Shown piece by piece: positions 10,997 through 22,220 of a DNA stretch of 64,000 nucleotides (position 1 is the first letter of the stretch; every line of letters begins with the position of its first letter). The notes under the pieces were generated by a model that was not told the origin of the DNA, did no database searches, and saw only the letters and a program-made list of their open reading frames with translations. The position numbers and the translations under genes were made by a program. The DNA comes from Neckera pumila (taxonomy: Eukaryota; Streptophyta; Bryopsida; Hypnales; Neckeraceae), in the NCBI GenBank assembly GCA_963969595.1, contig OZ018409.1, forward strand, positions 9,314,520 to 9,378,519, given 5' to 3'.

Positions 10997-11550
10997 TTTC
11001 AGGTCAGTCTCCTCTCGACGTGCCGTCTATCGGAAAATATGTTGGTTGTGCTTCTTGAAGAGGTAGCAATGCCAAAAGTAATCAGGAGTGCCCGATTTTC
11101 TAAAAGCCTATAGAGGTAGTGCAATGCTACGCATCCACTACAAATCCAAGAGAGCAATAATGCACTGTGCTTGCCTCGGGCTGGGTTTATGTAAATTTTC
11201 CCAAGTGCCAAGGACTTTTGCTTCTTCTTGTAAGTGTAAGCGGCGCATCAGGCAACACCATTGTGGGAGGGTAATCGGTACGAGGTGGTGTAGCACTATT
11301 GGGCGCATGCAGCAGAAAACTACCTACACAACTTGCAATGAGCAATTGAGCCGTCTTCGCATTGCTCCTACGGTTTACAATCATAGCCATCATTGTGGCA
11401 GAAAAGAAAGGCCCTCCAAAAACCCCACTGCGTCCCACTCCCTTGAATTGGGTACTAACACCCTGTGTCATGATCCTATGGATTGCACCGTGTTGTTCCG
11501 CAACCTCGGCTAACAATTATGTTCGCAACTTCGTGACATCCAGGGGTTAA

Positions 11551-12665
11551 AGATTGAGGTACTTTATATTTCCAAAATTGTAAAGATGTAATGTATAATG
11601 CAACTCATAGTAACAATTTAATAACATATATATATTTTTTTTGTAAAGTATGATGCATAAATCATATCAATATGGTATGATCTGTGACTATACTAACTAC
11701 TAATTTTAAATCAAATTTGAAACCAAATTAAAAATTCCTCCTAAAATCGATTCAAGATGAATATGTGTAATTTTGACAAGATTTTTTTAATTTTAAATTC
11801 AAAAATTTAGATTCTAATTATAGTGATTATTTTAGATTTTTACTTCACATATTTATTCAAGTCAATTTTTACAAGTTATATTTTTTGAAGTTAAACACAT
11901 TTATTTCCATTAATATATAAAAAAATCATAAATTTTTTTCTTGAAGATCTATCCTATACAAATACAAGAGAACTAATACAAGAATCCACAAACATTTAGA
12001 TGGATGAAAAAATGAAGGTGGTCTATATGTTTGCATTCATTAAATTATTCAAAATTTGAATGTCTATTTTATAAGGGGTCACAATATCAATTTGCAAACT
12101 TTCTATCAAATTCTCTATAAAAAATTGTACAAAAGATGATAGGACATTTAAAATCTGAAAACATATGATGTTAGAACAATTTAAAAAACAATTGTCGCTC
12201 CAAATTATGGACTTTTGGCAAGTGGCCTTAAATTCCATAGCTTCATGTCATGCACCTCAAGTGGCCCTCTCATTGCCTAAAAATTGACAAATGGATCCTA
12301 TTCACTTCAATGCACAAACCATAATGTGTATATGTTAATATTTAAAGTTGTCATTGAAATTTAAAAAATTGTCAACTTAAGACCAAAAAAAAATCTAACT
12401 ATACAATTCTAACTTATTTATTTAATAGTTATAAATTAAAAAATTAAAAATTAGACCTTTGCTTCTCATTATCCGTGATCTCCAATTGAAATTTTGAAAT
12501 TTTGAAATGTTAAAATCTTAGAATCTAGAATCTATAATGCGGTAGAGTCTAAATGACGAAGGAACCACAACCACCCCAAAAATGTGCATATGCTCTATAG
12601 AAGATTTGTAGGTATTACAATTAATAACAATAAAGTCATATTTGTACACCATTAAGTTTGAATTA
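11551..12665. other. AT-rich intergenic stretch, nothing recognised
   Basis: Very AT-rich DNA with poly-A and poly-T runs. The minus-strand frame at 12023-12238 has no domain signature. I see no paired terminal repeats here. Confidence 0.5.
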
Positions 12666-13049
12666 TAAGGTAGAGCCACCCACAACCGACTGAATAAGGA
12701 ATTCCAACATGATCTGGAGTAGTAAAGGCAAAACTAATATTTTTCGGAGGTACATTGAGAGAAATGACAAGGATTGCAATTTTTTTGATAATTTTATTGC
12801 TTAAACTGAAATTACTATGAATTTTGGGAGGCAAAAGGTGCTCCAGATCTATGGCCAATGTCTAGACTCTTCTAATGCCGATCATTCAAGAATTTTTTTC
12901 CTAATCATTATTTCCTACTTTCTTTCTCACAACTTGGGACTTGTTTCATGTATTTATTAGTTTGAACCTTGAAAAGGAAAAAAAAAAACATTCTAAGCTT
13001 GGTCAGAAATATGTGCACCTATAGGTCGGGAATGGGTGGCTCTACCTTA
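12666..13049 (+). mobile_element. TA-flanked inverted-repeat element (384 bp)
   Basis: The ends are inverted repeats of AGGTAGAGCCACCCA, each bordered by TA (12666-12667 and 13048-13049). A truncated copy lies at 6375-6548. TA borders point to the Tc1/mariner superfamily, and the AGGTA start is shared with the elements at 56704 and 60808. The frame at 12652-12858 on the minus strand is inside the repeat and shows no transposase motif. Confidence 0.75.
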
Positions 13050-13157
13050 GATGCTAGTAATTGATGTTTGAAAACGATTTGTGGGCAAAGACTCTAATTA
13101 AACATGGGAATATAAATAACAAACTCTAAATAGCTAGCCAAGCTACTACATTATATA

Positions 13158-13240
13158 TATGTGAATGAACATACAAAGAATAGTTAAGACTATCATCAAT
13201 GTGAATGGACATACAAAGAGTGGGTAAGACTATCATCAGA
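13158..13240 (+). repeat. Tandem duplication, about 42-bp unit
   Basis: Two adjacent copies of the pattern GTGAATGAACATACAAAGA ... AAGACTATCATCA, differing at a few positions. Confidence 0.75.
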
Positions 13241-15879
13241 TGATAGAACAAACCAAAAAATGACTAAAATAATCATGAAGAGGTAAGATTCCATTAAAGT
13301 CACGTCGTCTCATCAAATGCTGAACATTCCAACTACAAAACACCCAACAAATACTTTAACATTCCAACTAAACCCTATCATGGTATTGTAGAAACAACAC
13401 CTTGAATCAACATGTTTTAGTTACTTTGGACGACCTAATTCAAACAAAATCAACAACATTTGTTAATTTTGACATTGTTAGTCCTTTTGAATGCGTCAAT
13501 TTGAAATTTTTTTTCACTAGTGATATATTAGTTGAAACATAAACCAAATCCAATACATTGGCACATTTGAATTAATGTTTATAAGTTTGGATATATAAAT
13601 GATTATTCCTCCTTATTCTCCATATTTTGGAATGTCAATAGCTTCATTAGTCCAATCAAGATTGTAGGTCACATTACTTTGAAAATTGAAAAAAATCACT
13701 GGTGTGATCATATGATGGCAATGCCAAGCAGTCATTGAAAACTTTGTAACTTTAGAACAAAATTTGTGTTATAATTCTTTATCAAATGTAAATGATTTCA
13801 TTAACTCATTAAGGCAACAACATCAAAATTTGTCCAAATAAAGGTTTGAACATGGCAAAATTTATTGAATGACATTATGACAAAAGATTAAGTGGGTGAT
13901 AGCATGAAAAAAATTGTTGATTTTGTGCATTTTCACAAAGCTCGTGACTTTTTTGAAGTACTTTAAAATTAGAAAAATAATTTTTAATTTAAAATATAGA
14001 CAACAAATATACCTTTAAGGAGATTGTACACTGGGAAGATAAAATATAGAAAAATCCTCTAGAAAGAAGAGTTTAAAAAGTCCAAAATCTTAAGAAAATA
14101 GGTCCGTGGATTTCTAAGTTTGTAAAAAATAGGATTTATTTTTTAAAATTAATATTTTATATATTTTACAATATAAGTAGAAAGAAGCTTCTTTTGTAGA
14201 CTTCCATACAATGTAAAATTGATTATTTTAAAAATTCCTTCAAAAATAGTTGTCAGTCTACGAGAAGACCGTTCTTCCAAATTCAGCTCCAAATTTATTC
14301 TTGAGGGTTGGAGATAGTACTATGGACCTCCCACTTGACAAGTGTGGTTTAAATCACAGGCTATTTTTATATAGTAATTTTTTTTCTTAAAAAAGAAATA
14401 GAAAAAATTATCTAAAGTGTATAATAGTCATGAGTACCGTAACTATCAATCTTGAGTTTTTGGGGTTCCATAACGCAATAGTTATGGCCAAAAAACAATT
14501 AGTACGCAACGTCTGACAAAAAATAGTACAAGTAATTCTAGCAATTTCCCTTGTTGGTTTTTGTCTAAACTCAAAAAAATATTTTAACTTCTTCTTAGAA
14601 GATTTTTGTTGATATTAAATGAATGAAATTTAATATATCAAAGTATTGAAAACAGATTTATAGCAAGAATCAATCTTACGCTTTAATGATTGAAAGATGT
14701 ATATTCTAGGCAAGAATTTGTAGGGGTTAATTTTAGAAGCAAGTCACAAATTGGGGCAATCCTAAGCCCCTAGCTAGATATCAATACCTAAGAAATACTA
14801 TGAATATTCAAAGAAGACAAGGAGAATTATTGGTTGAAGAAGCTATTGAGACAATTCATTGAATAAATGTAATTGTGTGAATTCACCATTTTGGTGTTCC
14901 TTACATCTTTTCAATATATTATTGTGCTTGATAATGAAATTATCCTAGTATCAATCATTACCGCTTTACTCAAATGAACTTTGGAAGTGAATATTTAATT
15001 GTTGTTGATCCAAAATATTTAAAACTCTAAACCTCATGAGTTTGACTATTAGAAAAATATACATATTAAATGTCAAATAGTCATAGTGTAAAACAAATGT
15101 GCTACAATCAATATTATTGTGACAAGTGTCAAAATTTTTCCAAAGTACCATTGACAAGGTCATATCAAAGACACCATATGAATGTATAACTACTTCAATA
15201 AACCATTTTTGGTACTAGCAAAGTAACACATACTAACATAGTGTGATATTGGTTTGTCTTTGCAATGACAAAATAATTATTTTTTTCAACCAAAGTAATT
15301 TGTTTACACTGATATGAATTAATGATGATTTTGGTTTTGTAGTCTAACTTCTAATTGTTTCACAATTTGTCATTTCTTCCATGTAAATGAAATGTCATGT
15401 CCCTTCAACTTTAAGAGACTCCTGCATATACGGAAGAAATGGACTTTGAAACTGTTCAAGGTATTAGTGGTGGTTCATTTATTTGTTAACGGTTCAAGGT
15501 ATTGAATATATATAGAATATCTCCAAGCCACAACATATGCTAATTCAATAGTCAAGGTCTTGTAAATTTTTTCTTGCACAAATTGAAAACCCTTCCAATA
15601 CTGGTATTCATTAATTAGTGAAGTTTTCAACAAAGCTCTTATTTATATTCCACAAATTTTGTTCTTTGTCTCTTAATTTTTTAAAGAAATTTGATTTTGA
15701 CATGAATGAATTAATAAAAAAAACAAAAACCGTGTCACACTATAGTGTTCCTTAGATTTTGAGTAATTGGAATAAGTAACAATAATTTGTCAAGTCTCCT
15801 TGAACATTATAATTATGATTGATGATTGAAGAGAATCTATTACTTTTCATGCACTTTATTAATTTAATTTACACCCACT
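13241..15879. other. AT-rich gene desert
   Basis: No frame in this stretch shows a protein family signature, and I found no inverted-repeat borders. The only frame above 60 codons (14966-15163 minus) looks like random translation of AT-rich DNA. The text may contain very old repeats that I cannot resolve by eye. Confidence 0.45.
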
Positions 15880-16806
15880 TTAACCCCTAAAGTCCCATTG
15901 TCCCCTTGGGGGACAAATCAAATTTTGGGCAGGTACCTACGGGCTTAATTTTTAGTGGAACTTTTTGAAACTTTTCCATAAGATAGAAAATTTGATTAGC
16001 TTTGTGGGAATATAATTTTTATTTCAATTGGTGCCCGGGAGCAAAAGTTATACCACAAAAAACCTCAAACTGAACTCGGCGGGCAGCACAAATTTTTTTG
16101 CAAAAAGTCAAAATAATTTTTTTTTTTTCTCTGAAACTTTATATTTTTGTCTACGTGGGAAGCTTTGATTCATTTTATTTGGACTAATAATGAGCAAGTT
16201 ATGAAGAATCTTGTTTTTCAGGCAATCTAGGCATCTTTTTGAAAAAATAACTTGTAGGATTCAATTTTGAATGCAATTTTCACAATTTTTTACAATTTCT
16301 TTTTTGAGGATGTTGTGTTTGCTTGCTAAAACAATCTCACCATTGCGATTATTGTATTTCAATCCCATCTAAGAGCTATTAACAATTTAGTTTTTTAAAG
16401 AATCTTGGACCTACTTCTATTTAACAATTTTTTGAAGAATGAAAATCAAGTGTGGTTTTTTTAAATTTTTTTCGTAGACTTTCAACTTACATCTTCAATA
16501 GAAAAAAATTTAAATTCAAAGTCTATAGAGCAAAAAATTTCCACAAATGGCGGTCAAAGTCATCTAAAATTGCAGGTCAGTGTTCCAAAAAACTTTCTTT
16601 TTCAACTTTGAATGCTAATATCTTCCAATCTATATGGTCAAACTTCATGAAATTTTTACCACATGATCTTTGACAAGTGAAGTACAAGATCCTATGGTTA
16701 GATTCTAAAAAAAGTTTTTTTGTTTGTGTTCTTGGATGAATGCAACCAAAATGGCAGTTTTGAGTGGTTTTTGACAGAAAAATGGCCTCGGGACTTTAGG
16801 GGTTAA
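15880..16806 (+). mobile_element. TTAA-flanked non-autonomous element, subfamily 1 (927 bp)
   Basis: It is bounded by TTAA at 15880-15883 and 16803-16806. Its ends are TTAACCCCTAAAGTCCCATT and, reversed, TTAACCCCTAAAGTCCCGAG. The copies at 32977-33904 and 57604-58537 are reversed and almost the same length. A subterminal palindrome, TGTCCCCTTGGGGGACA, lies at 15899-15915. The frame at 16452-16673 lies within the repeat and is not thought to be a gene. Confidence 0.85.
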
Positions 16807-17142
16807 GGATACATTCCTACAAAAAGAACATTCCCACAAAAAATACATTTTCAATTATATATTATTAATGAAACTTGAAAGGAATAAAATAATTTCTACC
16901 ATAATGAAAGATTAAGATTGGATGAAAGTATATTGATAGCGGGATTATTTTTGGCTGTCTCCAAGAGAAAGGTATTTCCAATTGATAATGTACACTAAAA
17001 AGACTACTATTTAAAGCTTCAAGCACACCCTAAAAACTATACTAGTCTAAAATGAAAAGTATTACCCTGAGATCAATTTTATTGTGTCATAATAGAATCT
17101 TATTTCTTAGAAAACTAAATGATTTTAACTTCAAGTACTACT

Positions 17143-17720
17143 TTAACCCCTAAAGGACCATGAGTGCAGATTTTGAACAATGAATGAACGGAAATACATC
17201 CTAAATCACCGAAATGCATTTTTTCATCCATCAACTTTGTTTGAAGATTCTTATATTAGTTCTTTAACATTTATACGGTTCAGATTATAAAGATTTTGCT
17301 TTGCGAATATTCTATAATTCAAAAGGTATTGGGAGGTCTGGCCCCAAGAAGGTCCCCCTTTTCAGATCAAAAAATGACCCTTCAAAAATGACTTGAATCA
17401 AAAAATCAAATAAAAATCTTCAAAAATCACTATAATTGGAATGCAATGTTTTGAATTTATAGGAATAAAAGTCTTTTAAAAATCATAAATATTCAATCTA
17501 CAATTGACTTTAAAAAGTATTTCCAATTTTTGGCTTCAAATTTTGTTGAAAAATATTGGTATGTATTTTTGTTGATCTAATTGTACGGATGTGATCTATA
17601 AATAGCATTTTACAACTATTGTTTAAGGATCATCATTAAAATATTCTTCTAAGTTGCATTTCATTATAGATCTTCACAATTTTGGAAATTTGGACGCTCC
17701 TCCGGTCCTTTAGGGGTTAA
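17143..17720. mobile_element. TTAA-flanked non-autonomous element (578 bp)
   Basis: It is bounded by TTAA at 17143-17146 and 17717-17720. Both ends read TTAACCCCTAAAGGACC when taken inward. The interior differs from the 0.93-kb subfamilies, so this is a separate family sharing only the termini. It is non-coding. Confidence 0.82.
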
Positions 17721-17798
17721 TGTATTCACAATTGATTAGATCCTAAGTACATGTAGATTTTAATATCATGATGCTCAAAGTCACCTCAAATTTGTGTT

Positions 17799-18632
17799 TT
17801 AATCCTAAACGACCGGGGCACATTTTTTGCAGAAACTGACAAAAATTATCACTTTAGAGGATAATGAGGAAAAAAATGAATTAAAAAAATTCTTTTGTAC
17901 AACTTTCTGCTAGACTTCTATAGGAACATGTGGAAAAAACTTCAAAAACTTTGGTTGCATGGATTGAAAGATTAGAATGTTTGAAGCATTAGAGAAAAAT
18001 TTAGCCCTCCGGAGGGCTGCTCCACGGACCCCTTTAATACCCTGAAATTTAGTTTTAAGGGGTTGAAAAAATATTTTTTTCCCTATTTCCGTGCAATAGT
18101 TTCTGCTGTGACAGTGGCGCAAGAACCAAAATTTGCGAGTAAAAAATTAATAATATATATTTTTTAATTTTTTTTATTCTTCAAAAAAAATTAAAATTAA
18201 AATTAAGATATGTGAAATCTGATTGCTTCGGCAAGCAGTCATACACTCTGACTGCTCACCAAGGGCACTTTTTTAAGTTGACAGGCCATGTATGAAATAG
18301 CATGGCATGTCAACTTGGAACGGTCTTCTTATGGGCTGAAATTTTTTCTCATGTTAGAAGAAAAAGTTTTGTATATCCTACCTAACTAGACCAACAAACT
18401 TTTTCTCACATGTTGCCTGGAGTTGCCGAATTTGCCCAACTTGCTCCAAATTTTTTTGGACAGCATAATTTTTTATCAAAGAAAGCAATTGAAAAAAAAT
18501 TGTATTCCCATCAAGGGGAATCATTCCCTCATATTACGTAAAAATTTTAGAAAAATTCCTTTAAAATTGACTTTGTAGAAACCTATCCAAATTTTCAATT
18601 GGTCATTCAATTACCACTTGGTCCTCTATGCT
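17799..18632 (-). mobile_element. Probable degenerate TTAA element
   Basis: The left end TTAATCCTAAACGACCGGGG resembles the family ends. The text near 17925-17990 aligns loosely with the subfamily 1 and 2 interior (words like GGATTGAAAGATTAGAATGTTTGAA). The right end is uncertain; GGTCCTCTATGCTAAT near 18620 may be a decayed terminus. A short hairpin, GCCCTCCGGAGGGC, lies at about 18004-18017. Confidence 0.4.
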
Positions 18633-20100
18633 AATAAGTGGGTTTAAATTTTATAATTGGGTTAAAGGACACTCAAAGGGACCATTGGGATTACTTTACT
18701 AAGACTAGACTTGAATCTTTTTTTGAAATTTCAAAGCTATAAATTATTTTGATGTTGTCAATTTTTTTTAAACTTTATAGATGAATTATGAGTATTATTG
18801 CAATGCATCCCTCTAATAAGTTGGAAAAAAAAAGGTTTTTGGAAAAAATCCGTAAAAGGATCTAAATCTTCAATTTTCTGGGGTAAATTTAGTGTCTTTT
18901 TAACAATAAATTACTTTAAATAGATATTTTTATTCAAATTTTTTATACTACTTAAGAATACAATTATTAAAAAAGATTTGATGTCATTAAATCTTAACCT
19001 TAAAATAGTATAATTTTTTAATAAATTAATTGATTATTGACAGATTATTGATTTGTTCTAAAACCACACTTAAAACATTCAATTCTAAAAATAGCTTACA
19101 TAATGCCCTTGATGTGAGTAATGTATACATTTTTTTTTGACACAATCACCACTAGATTATTTTTTATATTGAAAAGGGCGTTCACATGTTTTTATTTATG
19201 AATATTATAGGAAATAAAGAAAAATATTTAAATTGTATCAAAAGAGTGCTTTTTCTATTCTATTGCATAATTATACAAGCGCATGATTTTTTTGGATTCA
19301 ATCACATTATTATTCATTAGAAATTAGACTCCTTTTTGCCCATTGAAAAACCTGACAGGATGACATTTAAATTGCAATTGGAAGTTAAGTAAAGAAATTA
19401 TGTTTTTTGGGTGAATTAAAACATATTAGCATTAACATAACTTAAAGTTTCTAATCAAAAAGGACTAAATTACTTATAATTAATAGATTATACTAGAAAA
19501 CAATAGATAGAAAGAAGTAGCATTGCAGATTTTAGTGCATCTCACCCCTTTCTTGGTCCATTTGAATGTGATTTGACCCAATTACAGTTGTATTAGAATT
19601 GTCGTTCTAAACTAGGGAAAATTGTCACTCTAACTGAATGTGTTGTGTTGTGTTGTTGCTCACAAAGAATAGATTGAGCTCTATATTCTTTCACAATGTT
19701 ACAAAATCAATTTTAAACTGAATTTTCTTCAGATTTCAAATAATCTCAATACCGCCGAATCTAATTTTAAAAAGGAATAAAGTATTTGCCATCAAAATTA
19801 TACCAGAATTGACCCATCTGACAATACTGGAAGTTTGTCTTTACGTGCCTATTATCTTCATGTCCTTTCTGAACTCGTAACGTTCCTGTGCCCAGAAGGC
19901 CAGAATTAATCAAACTTCCGTATTTTCCACTTTACATTTCCAGAGCTAGCAGATCCACACTTCCTACATTTATCAGAACTTTCTAACAAACCAAAAAATG
20001 TGAATGGACGATTTCTTATAATGTTATATTTGTTAACCATGACAAAACGGCTTAGCTTCCAGAGCTCCGTGCCCTTGAATTCGACAATTTCGGTGCTCTT
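18633..20100. other. AT-rich intergenic stretch, nothing recognised
   Basis: No frame of note, no paired borders and no RNA gene seen. Base composition rises in GC towards 19850-20100 as the next gene island begins. Confidence 0.45.
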
Positions 20101-22190
20101 CTACAGAGCAACATAGAAGGTTTTTTTATCGCGCCGGATCATTAGACACACGAAACAGACACCGAACCAACAATGTGGATATCCCAAGAGTACAAGAGAG
20201 CCCCTTTGACCCAGCTCCCCTGCTGAAGTTTGCAGGAAGCAATTGCAGCAGCCTAGCCGTGAACTGCAGCTGGCAGTCAATCTCATTACGCAAATGCAGA
20301 TATTTCTGCACAATCATGCTGTTGACAAACATGAATCTCTGCAATCTACAGTAAATTATATAATCATCAGCTTTAGACAGAACGCAACGGATCCGATCAC
20401 AGATAGATGAGCTCAAAGAGCTCTAGATAAGGAACTGCAAAGAGACCTTTTTTTTTCTGGTTGAAGCTCCCAAAGCGTGGGTACACTCCTTCACTCATTC
20501 CATGGTACTCATCAACGACGCGACTGCACCAAAAGATTGAGGTGAAACAGATGACGACACTCACTGATTCATTCTAGCTAGCGCACCTCTCGATCGGCTC
20601 AGACAAAAGTATCCTGATCTGCGTGGATTGAAGAAAGAGGTCAAGGGGGCATGCATCGCATCAGTCCTGTTGCAGCGGGTACAATTCTTGCAGGCTCAAG
20701 CCCTGACTTCCATGTGAGCTCTATATTACAAGCAAGTACTTCTCCGAGAATTGGACTGCCGTGAGCTATGACTTCCTGCAATGGCACCATAACGTGCATC
20801 TATCTAGATATGCCTGAACCCATTCTGCCCGTCAGCTGCTCTTTGCAGTTCCAGTCAAGTTGGGGTCGGGCCGGTGCACACACCAGGTCAGGGCGTGGTT
20901 TGTACTGAACTGTACAATACTAGCTGCAATACAACCCCGTCCACCTTACAATTTCTTTCCAAGACCACTCAGAGAGCCGTTTGTACTAAGTTTATGTTAA
21001 CTTTCGTGCATGGCCTTGGGTTACCTTCACTTGGCCAACCCGGGTCGCTGTCCTGACCTCCGTCAAGCTCTGACCGGCAACGTCGTCATGAGCCTGCAGG
21101 GCACTACTACAAGGGGCAGGCCAGGCTAGCGCCTCGATCAGATTTCCATAAGAGAACCAAATCCTCAGTCCGATCTGGTGGCAGAGACAGTAGCGTGAAG
21201 AGAGCGTACAAGGGGATTTTCACACAATTGGGACATCCTGGCGGGTGTGCACGGCCCATGTATTCGACGACGATCACCTAATGAGCGACATGTTCCCATC
21301 AGAGCATACGAAGGAATGGATTAAGCTTAATTGAACTTTCAGTTCCACAGGCAGATGGAGTAACTCAGGATGAAAAGGACTTTGAGAACGAGGACCATAT
21401 TGGTGGGGAGTACGCTACTCACTCAAATGCCACACACGTGAATCGTTCTCGAGTTGCTCACAACTACGTACCATCAGCCATCAGCAGTAAAAAACCATCA
21501 TTGTTAAGCTTCTCTCCCTCATGTGAAGCTTCCTGTCATGATCTCGAAACGAGGACACTGAAACTGTGTGTAGGGTTAGCAACTACAGTGCGATTATGCA
21601 TCTACAGCACGGAATGCCCTTGTTGATTTAACCTGCATAAAAAATTCTTAAAGAGATTCAAGAAAATCAAGAATCGGGCTCATGCTGCATCGCCCACTGC
21701 TGCAGAAAATTAATCATTGTTGCAGAAGAATGGGATTCGCGCAAGTAAGTCCACTCATAAATCAAACGAAAAGTTTGCATAAACTTTTCAGAAATGTTCA
21801 GAAACCTTTCCAGAACTGTCATAAACAGGCTCAAGAGTTTGTAGTTGGTAGGCCCTTGTTGAAGGGATGATGGATTAGGGTACGGAAGGATCACCCAAAA
21901 TGGTTACAAACTGGTGATGGTGTTACTTTAGTCGCAATTGAATTTGATCAACCTCCATCAACGTTGATGATCATCACAAGAACGTGAATCTGCTAAAACT
22001 GCAAAAAATTGGGATGCATGTACAGTGGAACTGCAGATGGACGGTTGGTGGTGGAGATAACACAGCAACAACTGTGCACCTACGACAACAAACGAATTCA
22101 CTCCTCCTTGATTAGAGCAAATTAGTAAATACTCCCTAATTAAGTTAAGTGTGCTATGAGTAACTGTACATGGGGTGGCGCAGCGGCTCC
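20101..22190. other. GC-richer gene-flank region with unassigned open frames
   Basis: Composition is clearly less AT-rich than the deserts on either side. Minus-strand frames at 20126-20416 (96 codons) and plus-strand frames at 20874-21056 and 21438-21626 show no domain I recognise. This could be untranslated or intronic sequence of an unrecognised gene, or downstream flank of the RING gene on the minus strand. Confidence 0.4.
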
Positions 22191-22208
22191 CCCTAACCCT
22201 AACCCTAA
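22191..22208 (+). repeat. Three-unit CCCTAA telomere-type repeat
   Basis: Three perfect CCCTAA units lie 12 bases beyond the stop codon of the RING gene, so they would be TTAGGG units in its 3' untranslated region. This is a short interstitial telomere-like tract. The six-base CCCTAA form differs from the seven-base CCCTAAA typical of most plants. Confidence 0.85.
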
Positions 22209-22220
22209 TCGTGGTTTTCG

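Larger units (their letters stand above)
6576..11550 (-). mobile_element. piggyBac-superfamily DNA transposon, near complete but decayed
   Basis: The element is bounded by TTAA at 6576-6579 and 11547-11550. Its ends read TTAACCCTGGAATGGCC on the left and, reversed, TTAACCCCTGGATGTCACG on the right, which is an imperfect terminal inverted repeat. Subterminal words CCCTGTGTCAT occur near both ends, about 6633 and 11462. A 26-bp perfect palindrome lies at 6613-6638. The interior is GC-richer than the flanks and holds one minus-strand transposase pseudogene. Length (about 5 kb) is larger than insect piggyBac (about 2.5 kb), partly through introns and an N-terminal extension. Family assignment rests on the transposase and the TTAA borders together. 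Confidence 0.88.

Noticed and set aside
16452..16673. 73-codon frame in the 15.9-kb element, with similar frames at 32230, 34844 and 58162
   Set aside because: All lie in the interior of non-autonomous TTAA elements, differ in frame and length between copies, and show no transposase motif.
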